Assembly (NCBI GenBank): GCA_963971305.1
Contig: OZ020304.1
Span: 76,384,355 to 76,448,354, forward strand
From: Arcuatula senhousia
Lineage: Eukaryota > Mollusca > Bivalvia > Mytilida > Mytilidae
Direction: 5' to 3'
DNA length: 64,000 bases
In this document: piece by piece, positions 1 to 12,020 of the stretch
How positions within the stretch are numbered: the stretch's first letter is position 1
Layout: every line of letters begins with the position of its first letter
Notes under the pieces: model-generated
What the model was told of the DNA's origin: nothing
Seen by the model: the letters and a program-made list of their open reading frames with translations, nothing else
The model's database searches: none
Made by a program: the position numbers and the translations under genes

Positions 1-480
1 AGGTGAGTGGTTTACCAGTATTTATGTATAAACTTTCTTGAGGGGGACCTTATTGGCAAATAGTTAAGGTGAGTGGTGTAGCAGTATTAACGTATAACAT
101 ATTCTCGAGGGGGACCTTATTGGCAAGTAGCTAAGGTGAGTGGTTTACCAGTATTTATGTATAACTTTCTTGAGGGGGGGACCTTATTGGCAAATAGCTA
201 AGGTGAGTGGTTTACCAGTATCAATATATAACTTTCTCGAGGGGGACCTTATTGGCAAATAGCTAAGGTGAGTGGTTTACCAGTATTAATATATAACTTT
301 CTCGAGGGGGACCTTATTGGCAAATAGCTAAGGTGAGTGGTTTTCCAGTATTTATGTATAACTTTCTGAAGGGGGACCTTATTGGCAAATAGCTAAGGTG
401 AGTGGTTTACCAGTATTAATATATAACTTTCTTGAGGGGGGGACCTTATTGGCAAAAAGCTTAGGTGAGTGATTTACTAG
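1..480 (+). repeat. 65-67-bp minisatellite built from an NDUFAF1 exon end plus its 5' splice site
   Basis: GTGAGT recurs at 3, 69, 136, 203, 268, 333, 398 and 465, giving a period of 65-67 bp and eight junctions in view; the array probably continues left of the window. Read back from each AAG|GTGAGT, the unit translates in one frame as S/L-R-G-G-P-Y-W-Q-I-A-K, which corresponds to the segment just before the PFSKFF exon of NDUFAF1 (human RGGPYWQEVK followed by IPFSKFF). Each unit therefore carries about 45 nt of exon-like sequence plus about 20 nt of intron. Copies differ in the length of the G run and some bases, and in-frame stops mean the array is not an extended coding exon. One of these copies, or a copy outside the window, should be the real exon end. 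Confidence 0.85.
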
Positions 481-1148
481 TAATGTGTAAGGGAACTTTT
501 CTAATGATTTTCTTGAGGTCACATCTTCAAAAATGTTATAGATGTATTGTAGAACAGAACAGACAATGTATATTAGTTTCCTTTGAAGTTTATCTAAACA
601 TTTCTTACAACAGACCTGTTAAGTATCACACAACTGGCATGAGACTCACGCATGTAGTTGGCAATTTGATGGCAAATTTCTTTTGATTTTTTTTTTTTCC
701 TTTGATCTTTCAATTTTTGGGCAAATCTCACTCATGTCACTCATGCACTGATTAGAAATCGACAGCCCTACATACAATATGGTAATTGTGTAGCAACTTT
801 ATTTAATTTTTACTTTAAAGCAATTATTACAATGAATGGTGCAAAAAAAAAATGTAATATTAAACCATTTCATGTTTTATTCAAAAACATAAATCTTAGA
901 GTGGTTGATTGCATGAATTTATTTTTACTGCAGTTTATAAGAGTAAAAGCAACATATTTTTTCAAATACTTTTTTTTACAAATAATTTAAGACAATGTGG
1001 ATGTGAAATTAATATATATATATATATTTTTTGAAATCTTAGTGTGCAATGAAACAGCCAAGAAGAATATAATTTTTAAGAATACATGCATTGATAACTA
1101 TATTTGGTTGTTGCTGATTACATGTACATTGATATATATTTTGTTTAG

Positions 1149-1370
1149 GTCCCATTTTCAAAATTTTTTCTGGCATACAAAGGACGTATACAAGATGATC
1201 AGCGACGGTTAGACTTGCAACATATCAAGAGTTTTAGTATAACTTTAGCAGATCGAGTTGAAGGACCCTTCAAACTAGAAATAGATTATATAGGTTTAAT
1301 ATTCGATGAAAGTCATGAAGAAGAATTTGCATATGAACTGTATGAACATGAAGGAATTAGTGCTTTATAA
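1149..1370 (+). CDS. NDUFAF1: NDUFAF1 (CIA30), last coding exon
   Basis: A splice acceptor TTTGTTTAG at 1140-1148 opens an exon of 73 codons ending in TAA at 1368-1370. The product begins VPFSKFFLAYKGRIQD, contains TLADRVEGPFKLEIDYIG, and ends in EEFAYELYEHEGISAL. This is the conserved C-terminus of the CIA30 domain of NDUFAF1, a chaperone that assembles mitochondrial complex I; human NDUFAF1 has PFSKFFFSNRGRI, TLADKVDGPFFLEIDFIG and EEFAYE at the same places. Earlier exons lie to the left of the window. The upstream intron holds the 66-bp array that repeats the end of the preceding exon. ATTAAA-type candidates for polyadenylation occur just downstream (about 1369 and 1383). The identification is from remembered family motifs and is strong; the start and total length cannot be judged here. 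Confidence 0.93.
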   Translation, partial: VPFSKFFLAYKGRIQDDQRRLDLQHIKSFSITLADRVEGPFKLEIDYIGLIFDESHEEEFAYELYEHEGISAL

Positions 1371-2308
1371 TTAAATTATGTTTATTAAAAATTATATATT
1401 TATTGGACTTGGATTTTACGGTATTGATAATATTTCACAAAGTTAAAATCCAGGTTATAAAATAGTGAATGGCCAGGTAGCAGGCATTCTGACTCAATTT
1501 CAGGTCTGTCCCTCACCCTTCTTTCTGTAGATGACAATTTTTTCTATTGAATATATTGATAACAAGAGCTTTCATTTGTATTTATCACGTTTTCTATTGA
1601 GGCTTTATCCCTACAAATATTTATTTTGGTTTTAGGTCTTGCATTGACAGGTATGCTTTTTTTCATATCTTTACAGCCGAGTATTGTAATTCTGTTGGAT
1701 GTGCATATTTTTAGAAGTTTTCTTTCATGCCAAACACAAAAGGGTAATTAGAACACCATTAACCATAAAATAAGAGAAGCACTCAAAAACAAACCAAAAA
1801 TCAATGCCAAATTCCAACTTAGAGTGAAGGATGTTAATTTATTTTTAAGTTCTAACAAGAATGGAATTCCAGGGTCCCCTGCCAGTGAAGCAAAAATTAT
1901 CGAACACATCTGATTTTTAAACTTGACCAAGTGTTTAGTTTTTGTGCTTTGTCTAGGAATATTGATAGGGGGAAGGTTGGGCCCAAAAAACTAGTTTAAC
2001 CCCGCCACATATTACATGTGCCTGTCCTTAGCCAGGAATCCTTGACAAAGCTTTCGTTTGTACTTGTCTTTTTGATGTTTTCTGTTCCTTGTTTAAGAAG
2101 GGGGTCTATCTGTGACTATTTCAGGGCTGGATTTGAATTTTATGCATCTTATTTAGACCATGGGCCAATTGCATAACCGCGAGCAGTGCCAAATGGCCTC
2201 GTTGAAGGCTGCTGGCGGTTGTCCATTGTGGTTTTTCTAAATTGCCGTTTAATTGTGGGCTGTGTCGCGTACACTTATTCCACATCTCTTTATTTTCTAT
2301 TTAGTGGT
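1371..2308. other. Intergenic, repeat remnants
   Basis: No gene is visible. At about 1855-1930 there is a fragment (AATGGAATTCCAGGGTCCCC and following) that recurs almost unchanged at 38390-38460 and 44678-44745, where it opens the arrays of ~165-bp repeats. The stretch 2160-2290 looks like a degraded mobile-element tail. Nothing else is recognisable. Confidence 0.5.
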
Positions 2309-4775
2309 TTTTATACGACCGCAAAAAATTTGCGGACATATTATGGTATGATGCTGTCGTCGTCGGTGTCTGTTAACTTTTTAGTGTTTCCACAATAACT
2401 TTAGTTCCAGTTATCCGATTGCTATGAAACTTTACAATGATGTTCCTTACCATAAAAGGATGAATGGGATTGATTTTGGGGGTCCCCCCATCTTTTGTTT
2501 AGAAATTAGGGGCCAAAAATACTACTTTTTTGTTTGTTTCCACAATAACTTTAGTTCTAGTTATCTGATTGCTATGAAATATGACAGTGATGTTCCTTAC
2601 CATACAAGGATGAATGGAATTGATTTTGGGGGTCCCCCCTTTTTTTGTTTCGAAATTAGGGGCCCAAAAGGGGCAAAAAATTCAAATATTTTACTTGTTT
2701 CCACCATAACTTTCGTCCTTGTTGGCCTATTGCTGTGAAATTTGTCAAGAATGTTTCTTACAATAAAAGAATGAGCCTGATGAATTTTTGCGCCCCCTTT
2801 TTCTCCGTTGTGTAATTAGGGGTCAAAAGGGGCCAATATAAAAACTTTTTTATTTGTGGTCTGATTTTGAATTTTTTTTTGCATGTTTTCTTGTCAAATA
2901 GCGGATACAAAATTAAGAATTATTTTTTGCGACCCCCCCTTTTTCCCCTATTACGTAATTAGGGGCCAAATGGGGCCAAAATTGAAACTTTTTTATTTGT
3001 GGTCTGATTTTGAAAATTTTTTTTGCAAGTTTATTCTTGTCAAGTAGCGAATCCAAATTTGAGAATTTATTTTTGCGACCCCACCCCTTTTTCACCTGTT
3101 ACGTAATAAGGGGCCAAAAGGGGCCAAAATCGAAACTTTTTTAATTCTTGTCTGATTTTGATAATTTTTTTGCAAGTTTATTCTTGTCAAGTAGCAGATA
3201 TATTTTTGTGTCCCCTTTTTTTACTGTTACGTTATTAGGGACCAAAAGGGGCCAAGATTGTAACTTTTTTATTTCTGGTCTGATTTTGAAAATTTTTTTT
3301 GCATGTTTGTTCTTGTCTAATAGCGGATACAAATTTAAGAATTAATTTTTGCGACCCCCCCTTTTTACCCCTATTACGTAATTAGGGGCCAAATGGGGCT
3401 TTTTAATTCGTGGTCCGATTTTGAAATTTTTTTTTGCAAATTTATTCTTGTCAGGTAGCGATTCTAAATTTAAGAATAAATTTTTGGGGCTGCAATCATA
3501 ATTTAAAAAAAATTCTGGTTCGATTTTTAATTTTTTCCCCAAACTTTATTCTTTTAAAGAGTAGAATACAACATTCAAAATTTATATTTTTACCCCCTGG
3601 GTCGAAAGTCCATCAGAGACGCATGTGTCAAAAACCTTTGTCAGTCCACCATGGGCTGCATGTGTCCAGAGCAATAGACTATCCATATTAGGCCTAAAAT
3701 GTACAGGGTTCAACATGTTGCGGTCGTATCATGCTGCGCTCGGCGAAGCTTTTTATTTGTTTGTTTCCACAATAACTTAAGTTCTAGTTATCCGATTGGT
3801 ATGAAATTTTACAGTGATGTTCCTTACCATACAAGGATGAATGGGATTGATTTTGGGGGTCCCCCCTTTTTTTGTTTCAAAATTAGGGGCCCAAAAGGGG
3901 CAAAAAATTCAAATATTTTACTTGTTTCCACCATAACTTTAGTCCTAGTTGGCCTATTGCTGTGAAATTTGTCAAAAAATGTTTCTTACAATAAAAGAAT
4001 GAACTTGATGAATTTTTGCGCCCCCTTTTTCTCCGTTGTGTAATTAGGGGCCAAAATCGAAACTTTTTTATTTGTGGTCCGATTTTGAATTTTTTTTTTG
4101 CAAGTTTAATCTTGTCAGGTAGCGAATCCCAATTTGAGAATTAATTTTTGCGACCATCCCTTTTTTCACTTGTTTTGTAATTAGGGGCCAAAAGGGGCCA
4201 TAATCAAAACTTTTTTATTTCTGATTTGTTTTTGAAATTTTTTTTTGCAAGTTTATTTTTGTCAAGTAGTGAATCCATTTTTGTGTCATTTTTTTTTGAA
4301 ATTTTTTTTTGCATGTTTGTTCTTGTCAAATAGCAGATACAAAATTAAGAATTAATTTTTTGCAACCCCCCCCTTTTTCCCCCTATTACGTAATTAGGGG
4401 CCAAATGGGGCTTTTTTATTTGTGGTCCGATTTTGAAATTTTTTTTTGCAAATTTATTCTTGTCAGGTAGCGGTTCTAAATTAAAGAATAAATTTTTGGG
4501 GCTGTAATCATAATTTTAAAAAAATTCTGGTTCGATTTTTAATTTTTTCCCCAAACATTATTCTTTTAAAGAGTAGAATACAACATTCAAAATTCATATT
4601 TTTACCCCCTGGGTCGAAAGTCCATCAGAGAAGGATGTGTCAAAAACCTTTGTCAGTCCACCATGGGCTGCATGTGTTCAGAGCAATAGACTATCCAATA
4701 TTAGGCCTAAAATGTACAGGGTTCAACATGTTGCGGTCGTATCATGCTGCGCTCGGCGAAGCTTTTTATTAAACA
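2309..4775 (+). mobile_element. Non-autonomous repeat bounded by inverted ATACGACCGCAA
   Basis: The left end reads TTTATACGACCGCAA (2310-2325) and the right end TTGCGGTCGTATCATG (4731-4746), so the termini carry an inverted 12-mer. Between them are two partial tandem copies (about 2395-3760 and 3760-4775) made of degenerate ~120-bp subrepeats with the theme AATTAGGGGCCAAAAGGGG. There is no transposase. The same family returns in reverse at 12840-14273 and as a short terminal fragment at 43655-43725. I cannot assign it to a superfamily. Confidence 0.65.
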
Positions 4776-4825
4776 TTTGGCATCAACATCTATAGGGATG
4801 AGAGTGCTTACAAGGTCTGTTTTTT

Positions 4826-5174
4826 GTCTCGCCTGCGAAGCAGAGCGGGACATAAGTGTTACTTTACCGGCGGCGGCGTTAACTTTTTGGAAAAGTTTTA
4901 TGAGCACCTCCATATCTCAAGAACTATAGGTCCTGGGTTGATGAAACTTGGTATGCATATGCCCCAGTAGTAGCTTAGCACAGTTGCATCCCCATCTTTT
5001 GACCTTGACCTTGATTTTCTGGTTGAGTGACTTTGATTATTTTTATTGCATATATTTGCAATGTTTAAGTTCTATAAACATCTTTTGATCTCAGAAACTA
5101 AAAATCCATGTAAATTCAAAATTTAGTGGAAGTAAGAAAGAATAATTGTTTCTGATGGTGCCGGCAGGCGAGAC
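4826..5174. mobile_element. Short element with GTCTCGCCTGC inverted ends, inserted in another repeat
   Basis: GTCTCGCCTGC (4826-4836) is mirrored by GCAGGCGAGAC (5164-5174). It interrupts a unit of the ~165-bp tandem repeat, whose left part (ACATTTGGCATCAACATC) and right part (GGTCAAAGTCCCCTAACTC) flank it, so it inserted later. It carries a GACCTTGACCTTGA motif. Related copies are seen at 19411-19690, 20095-20280, 41381-41950, 46976-47550 and, as a fragment, around 58225. Confidence 0.6.
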
Positions 5175-5189
5175 ATACTTTAGTGTTAA

Positions 5190-5905
5190 CTCTTGTATGG
5201 TCAAAGTCCCCTAACTCATACAAAAATTATCAAAAAATGCTGATTGTCGATCTCGACCAAGGTATTAGTGATATAAACATTTGGTATAAATTTCATGAAA
5301 ACTGTCAACATCTGTAGGGATGAGAGCGCTTACAAGGTCTGTTTAGCAAAAAAAACCAGTCGTTTTTATGGTCAAAGTCCCATAACTCCTACAAAAATTA
5401 TGGAAAAATGCTGATTTTCGAACTTGACCAAGGTATTAGTGATATAAACATTTGGTATGAATTTCATGAAAATCTGTCAACATCTGTAGGGATGAGAGCG
5501 CTTACAAGGTCTGTTTAGCAAAAAAAACAGTCGTTTTAATGGTCAAAGTCCCATAACTCCTACAAAAATTATGGAAAAATGCTGATTTTTGAAGTTGTCC
5601 AAGGTATTAGTGATATAAACATTTGGAATAAATTTCATAAAAATCCGTCATCATCTGTAGGGATGAGGGTGCTTACAAGGTCTGTTTTGCCAAAAAAAAA
5701 AAACAGTCTTTTTTATGGTCAAAGTCCCATAACTCCTACAAAAATAGATTTTTGAATTTGACCAGGTATAAGTGATATAAACATTTGGTATAAATTTCAT
5801 GAAAATCCAACAAAATTTGTAGCCTAGAGAGCGCTTACAAAAAGTGTGACGGACGGACGCCCGGCATTTCTATGTCCCCGCTCCATGTTGCGGCGGGGGA
5901 CAAAA
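5190..5905 (+). repeat. ~165-bp tandem repeat array ending in a GC-rich hairpin
   Basis: Four to five units share GATATAAACATTTGGTATAA, CATCTGTAGGGATGAGAG and GTCAAAGTCCCATAACTCC. The array ends in a GC-rich hairpin, TGTCCCCGC...GCGGGGGACA (5873-5902). Much larger arrays of the same unit with the same terminal hairpin lie at 38430-40550 and 44750-46160. Central tandem repeats plus a terminal hairpin suggest a non-autonomous Helitron-like or molluscan pearl-like element; this is inference. Confidence 0.65.
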
Positions 5906-6330
5906 ATACTGGTATACATTGTAATATGCCTTCAGCTTAGTCAATGTTGAACCAAATATCAACATTATAAAAGGACACAAAAATGTAACATTTTTATTAA
6001 AAAACTAATCTTATTGTATAATTTAACAAAAATAATTCATTTGTTTGAAACACTTGAATGCATCAAAATAATATTTGTATATAATAATGTCACCAATCAT
6101 AATAATAATAACAAATAATATTTGTATAATGTCACCAATCATAATAATCATAACAAATAATATTTGTATAATGTCACCAATCACAATAACTTTAATGATA
6201 TTGTCACATTATGCATTGTGTATAAGAGAAGAACAAATGTATGAAAAAGAATAAAGTACTCTGCATAGCATTTGGAATTAATTGTATAAATAAGGCATGC
6301 AAATATATTGTACAACAAAATGAAGAAATA
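5906..6330. repeat. Short tandem repeat in unannotated sequence
   Basis: Three tandem copies of a ~50-bp AT-rich unit (TGTCACCAATCATAATAAT with AACAAATAATATTTGTATAA) occupy about 6075-6195. The rest holds nothing recognisable. Confidence 0.6.
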
Positions 6331-6332
6331 GC

Positions 6333-6900
6333 AAGGGGCTCCCAGGAGCCTGAATCACTCACCTGGTCCTTAAGCAATAACGGTCTCTTCTGTAAAGGAT
6401 TTTCTGACAACTTCCACCCAATGTCAGCTGTTGAAGAGCTGAATGAGCTGAAGGTTTTATTAAGCAACAGCTTTTCTCTATCTGCTATAGTTTTTATTCT
6501 ATAGGGCAAAAAAACATTAAAAAATCCTATTTTCGACCTGTAAAGGGCCATAACCCCTATAAGGGGGTCATCTGACAATTTAACCCAATGGAAACTTTGA
6601 AGAGCTTTCAACTCTAGAGCCTCTAAGATCTTAGGATTTTTCATATCTTTTATAGTTGTTGAGATATAAGCCATTTTAAGTGATTTTACCACGATATAAG
6701 TAACAGCAGCCATGTATTTTATTGAATCTTTATTAAATGAGGATCATTTGTTCACAACATATCAAACTTTCCTGCAAAGTTTCAGTCTATTTGGTTCAGT
6801 AGCTACAGGAAGAGACTTTTAAAATTGTTTACCGACGACAACAGACGATAGACACTAGTGATGGCATAAGATCACCTGATCTTTGGCCAGGTGAGCTAAA
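6333..6900 (-). mobile_element. Copy of the AGCTCACC...GATTCAGGCTCC repeat family
   Basis: Read on the minus strand it starts near 6900 with TTTAGCTCACCTGGCC and ends near 6333 in GGCTCCTGGGAGCCCC. Internal hallmarks are the GTCAGATGACCCCC and AAGGGGCCATAACCCC-like phrases shared with copies at 31207, 54198, 57864, 59657 and later. The minus-strand open frame 6204-6713 runs through it and is not a gene. Confidence 0.6.
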
Positions 6901-8660
6901 AAGTTATGCCCAATTGATGCAGGTAAATATTTCAGTTCACTATATTAAGATCATACATTTTTAATTTAATTTATTGGATAAAGAACCGCTTAAAAATCAG
7001 TGAAAAAGTTAATATAAAATAATGTTTATTCTAAAATTCTTCAACATAATATAATTATGAAGAAATCAAATGTTGGTATACCTTGTATGTAACAAATGTA
7101 TCCTTCATATTCCAATGGTTCACAGTGAAAAAACAACCCCCCTAAAAAACATAAAAACTATTATGAATTTACTTTTTCCTGGACATTTTGACCAATCTAT
7201 TCTGGCTAATCATATAAAGACAATATTTATTTCAAAATTGGGATACAGGTAATCAAACTCATCACAGAGAACCAGGAACTTTAAGATGATATTATAGATA
7301 ATAAAGTATACATAACACAACCTCATAAAACTGTAATGAAACATCTAGAAGCTCCAAATGTTACTACTGTCTTCTGCATATCATCTTTTCTTTAAATTGC
7401 CCTCTATAAACTTGTTTGTGATTGTCTAAGCTTAAAAAATATTATGTACAACATAATTATGCTATGATATGGTAATGAAAAGAGGGATTTACTTTTAATT
7501 TCCCAGATGACTGATGAGATTCACACTTTAAATTATGCTATATATCTGGAATGTTATATGCATTATTGTGACTTTGACCACAAAGGTACAGCCTATCATA
7601 ATTTGGGGGGGGGAACAAAAAACAAGGGGTTGCACCAAGTCCTGCTAAGGATTCCCTCATTCAACCATTCGGAAAACAGGAGGTAGATGCCTGACAGACC
7701 AATAAAAAGAGGAGGCATGTTACAACTCAATTAAGTAAAGCTGTGTACCACACTTTAAATCCATTCCTTCAGTAGAAGCCGAGAAATCTGTTATGAAAAA
7801 TATGTTTGACCCTTTAAAAAGTCTTGAGTCTGATCAGAAAACGGGCAGTCCACGTGTGACTGATCTGGAAAGTGGAGGCACTGTAAAACTCGTCATTCTA
7901 AAGCTGTATACCAAATTTGTAATCAATCCCTATATAAAAAGCTGACAAATCTGTCACAAAAGTTTGTTACGGATGGACAGACAGATGGACAAGGTGATTG
8001 CAATATTGCCCCCTTTCTTATGAGTGGGGGTAAACAAGACAAATCTGATTTATCATACAGAACCTGACATGGTTAACAAATACAAAGAGATTCCTTGATA
8101 ACTTGGGCTAAGCATACCCCCTCTTAAAAACAGGAAGTTGGTGACCAGCTGATATGGAAAGGTTATACAGCTCATCTTGCATAAATTGTGTACCAAATTT
8201 AAAATAAAGCACTTCAGTTCAAGCTGAAAAAATGGTTATATAAGTTTGGAGGAAGATGATTGTAATAAAGCTCCTCTTTTACATGTTGGGCTATAAAACC
8301 AATATGTTGGGTATTAAATTTCGTGGGTTAAGCCAACCCACAAAAACCAGGAATAATAATGAAATCACAGTACATGTTTTTAAAATACAAGTGAATACAA
8401 AAAGCTTTGTACTGGTTTGAATTGTCCTTGTTCTTTACACATGAGATTCAGGATTAAAATTGTATATAAATAAGGAATAAATATCTACAACAATATACTT
8501 TTGAATAAATAAAATTGGTTTCTACATATTCCCTTACTAAACATAATCCATATTGGTCATAATTTATATACTGTAAGATAACTATATCTTTGGTTATATC
8601 ACAATAAATAATGTCTACTCTTGATTACAAAACAAAACATAACTAGGAAAAACTGTTTTA
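6900..8660. repeat. No gene; degenerate repeats around 7580-8300
   Basis: 6900-7560 shows nothing recognisable. From about 7580 to 8270 there are two or three degraded copies of a ~230-bp unit (GGAAAGTGGAGGCACTG, AGCTGTATACCAAATTTG) with a GACAGACAGATGGACAAGG tail near 7977. About 8300-8370 resembles the end of a MITE also seen at 11800-11843. Confidence 0.45.
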
Positions 8661-8663
8661 GCG

Positions 8664-10449
8664 CACTAAAACTGATGTCTCCCCTTCCTTGAACAACTCA
8701 AGTTCAATCTTGAGGTCAAAAGGTCAAAGTCACAATGACATACATTGTTCAGCAATTTTTTTTAATAATGATACATCTACATTCTTTAGCCCTATGTCAA
8801 AGGATAAAAAAAATTGTGGTCTGGAAGGCTTTGCATGTCAAATTAACATTTATTTGACATTGAAGTCACAGGTCAAGGTCATTAAGGTTGGTGACACATT
8901 GTTCCCATGATGACACATTAAAATGTGAAAATTCAAAGCCTTTTGAATAGGATTAACATATATATGGCCTAGACATGTTTTACGTGTAAAAATAGCATTA
9001 ATTTGATCTTGAGGTCAAAGGTCAAGGTCATATGAAGGCCATTCTGGTACGTGACACATCGTCTCAAGGCGAAACATCAACATGCTAAATATCAAAGGAT
9101 AAAAAGTTATGACCAGGACACACTTTGCATATAACATTAGCATTAATTTGATCTTGAGGTCAAGGTCATTTTGGTACAGGACACATCGTCTCATGGTGAT
9201 ACAACCACATGCAAAATATCAAAGCCCTATGTCAAAGAACAAAAGAGGAATGGCCTGTAACACATTGGATGTAAAAAAGCATTAATTTGACCTTGAGGTC
9301 AAAGGTCAAGGTCATGTTAAGGTCATTCTGGTATGCGACTTAACGTCTCATGGCGAAACATCCACATGCCAAATATCAAAGCCCTATGTCAAAGAACAAA
9401 AAAGTTATGACCAGAACACACTTTTCATGTATAGTTAGTTTTAATTTGACCTTGAGGTCAAGGTCATTCTGGTACAGGACACATTGTCTCATGGTTATAC
9501 ATCCACATGCCAAATATCAAAGCCATATGTCAAAGAACAAAAAAGTTATGACCAAGACACACTTTGCATGTAAAATTAGCTTTAATTTGATCTTGAGGTC
9601 AAAGGTCAAGGTCATATGAAGGTCATTCATATACGCAACACATAATCTCATGGTAATACATCAACATGTCAAATATTAAAGCCCTATGCCAAAGAACAAA
9701 AAAAGTGATGGCACAGACACACTTTCCATGTAAATTAAGCATTAATTTAACCTTGAGGTCAAAGGACAAGGTCGTATGTAGGTCATTCTGATATGTGACA
9801 CGTCGTTTTATGGTGATACATCCACATGCCAAATATCAAAGCCATATGTCAAAGAACAAAAAAGTTATGACCAAGACACACTTTGCATGTAAAATTAGCT
9901 TTAATTTGACCTTGAGGTCAAAGGTCAAGGTCATATGAAGGTCATTCTGGTACGCGACACATAATCTCATGGTAATACATCAACATGTCAAATATTAAAG
10001 CCCTATTCCAAAGAACAAAAAAAAGTTATGGCACAGACACACTTTCCATGTAAAATAAGCATTAATTTAACCTTGAGGTTAAAGGACAAGGTCGTATGTA
10101 GGTCATTCTGGTATGGGACACATTGTCTCATGGTGACACATCCACATGCCAAACATCAAAGCCTTATGTCAAAGAACAAAAAAGTTATGGCCGGGAACAC
10201 TTTGCATGTAAAATTAGCATTAATTTGACATTGAGGTCAAAGGTCAAGGTCATATGAAGGTCATTATGGTACGCGACACATCGTCTCATGGTGATACATC
10301 CACATGCCAAATATCAAAGCCCTATCTCAAAGGATAAAAAAGTTATGGCCCGGACACGCTTTGTATGAGAAGAAGAAGAAGAAGAAGAAGAAGAAGAAGA
10401 ACTGACACAAAAACAATATGTCTCCCCCTTCTGGGAAGGGGAGACATAA
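8664..10449 (+). mobile_element. Element with ~160-bp tandem units carrying nuclear-receptor-like DR1 motifs and a terminal hairpin
   Basis: About eleven units of ~140-165 bp share CCACATGCCAAATATCAAAG, GTCAAAGAACAAAAAAGTTA and CTTGAGGTCAAAGGTCAAGG. The element begins near 8664 with GATGTCTCCCCTTCC and ends with a perfect-arm hairpin, ATGTCTCCCC...GGGGAGACAT (10418-10447), just after a (GAA)n run at 10367-10402. There is no protein-coding capacity; the open frames within it come from the repeat. It lies between NDUFAF1 and the 3' end of GNPNAT1. The layout matches the other arrayed elements (5190-5905, 38430-40550) but the unit sequence differs. Confidence 0.75.
10367..10402 (+). repeat. (GAA)n microsatellite
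   Basis: Twelve GAA triplets sit immediately after the last tandem unit and before the terminal hairpin of the 8664-10449 element. Confidence 0.95.
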
Positions 10450-11440
10450 TATTATTTTATCACATAACTTAATCAAAATTATTAGAAGGTGAGAGGATAA
10501 CACATCTTCATACATGAGACAGTTATGGTTACGCTCAATATTTTGCTTTTAACAGGTGATTGGTAAAAAAAAAATGGACTTTTCAGATTTACTGGGTTTT
10601 TTTTTAATAATTAAAGTGACAAGCGTCTACCAAAAACCAGTATCTTCACAAAAAGTATTAAACTATTTATACAATTATCAGTCAATTGTTGCAATAAACA
10701 GCTTGTTCAAAAGTTAACCCTTATATTTATGTCAAACTTTACCGCCATACACATTATAAATCAAATTATCTACAATAACTTTTTACCCCAACGTTCAGAA
10801 TATGAGACTAAAAAAGGTGAGATAATCCTCCTGACAAAAGGATCTCATTTTTAAATATTTGGCAAAAATTATTTACTATGATAAACGAGACATTTTCTTT
10901 AAAGTTTAAAAAATAAAAGAAGACCGAGTCCATGAGACACAGATGCCTCTGCATGGAAGCACAAAATATTAAGTAGAGTCTGACTTGTCTTAAATCTCCC
11001 AAGGATCATACAAACCACCTGCCTAATTTCAAATCATTCTTATGTACGATATCTGAGAAAAGCTTGACAGAAATTTATACAAGATTCATACAGACAGGAG
11101 TAAAATTTCATACCCCAAACAAATGATGTAAAGGTAGAAAAAAAAGGATAAAAGGTCACAAAGAAACAAACAAATACAAAATTTAACAATAAATTAACAA
11201 TAGACATGAATTATAAATTAATTATTACAACACATTTCATACATGTATGTATAAAGCCCACTTTTTTAGTTAATCAAGAACAGAATGTTACAAAAAAGCA
11301 GAGTGTCTACTGTGTTTTTTAATATCACTGACTTAAAGAGATTCATTATGTATGACCATATATACAATAAAACCTTACCCCCCACTACTAGTTTACTAAT
11401 TAAAGGACCCTCTGCTTGTTGACAGCATCTTTGTACTGTA
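10450..11440. other. Intergenic, nothing recognised
   Basis: AT-rich sequence with only short open frames. I see no conserved protein, RNA or terminal repeat. Confidence 0.5.
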
Positions 11441-11441
11441 A

Positions 11442-11843
11442 TAGCCCAATTTAATACTGTGGATTCATTTATTTTCGTAAAGATCAGCCCAATTCAATAC
11501 TGTGGATTCATTTATTTTCGTAAAGATCAGCCCAATTTAATACTGTGGATTCATTTATTTTCGTAAAGATCAATTTTTGTGGTTTCCCCAATAAAGATAT
11601 TTCGTTGTATTTTAATTTCATGGTTTGCTCATATTGCCATCTTTTCAGACCAAGGGTTCATTCCATATACACTTATTTGAAGATGAGAGAAAGTGGATTG
11701 TAACCCTTGACTAGCGAAGATGTCATATTGCTAGAGTGAATCAATGTAAAATGAACTCTTCCTTCCTTGGAGCCTTATTTTATGTGGTTGACTGTTATCC
11801 ACACGAAAACTGGTACCCGATGAATAATAATGAAACCACAGTA
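11442..11843. mobile_element. MITE-like element with a triplicated left end
   Basis: The phrase TACTGTGGATTCATTTATTT occurs three times with a 43-44-bp period (11442-11571). The inverted counterpart, AATAATGAAACCACAGTA, closes the element at 11843. It lies immediately downstream of the GNPNAT1 stop codon on that gene's strand, so it probably forms part of the GNPNAT1 3' UTR. Confidence 0.6.
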
Positions 11844-11869
11844 TAAATAAGAAATGAATTTGCTAGATA

Positions 11870-12020
11870 TCATTCATGGAATCGTTGTACCATATAGTTC
11901 TGTCCTTCTTCTTTGTCAAACCCGAACTGTTGATAGAATTTGACCATATGATCTTTGCACTCTAATGATAGTTTGTAACAGTCAATTTTCTGGCACAGTA
12001 GCACTAAAACATCTAAAAGT
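11870..12020 (-). CDS. GNPNAT1: GNPNAT1 last coding exon
   Basis: Acceptor TTTTTTTTTCAG is read on the minus strand at 12021-12032. The exon encodes LLDVLVLLCQKIDCYKLSLE through NYMVQRFHE and stop, the C-terminal strand-helix of the GNAT fold including the conserved FYxxFGF segment. Confidence 0.94.

Noticed and set aside
6204..6713. 169-codon minus-strand frame as a gene
   Set aside because: It runs through an interspersed repeat copy and shows no recognisable domain.
10327..10515. Open frame with a long Phe run on the minus strand
   Set aside because: It is the complement of the (GAA)n microsatellite.
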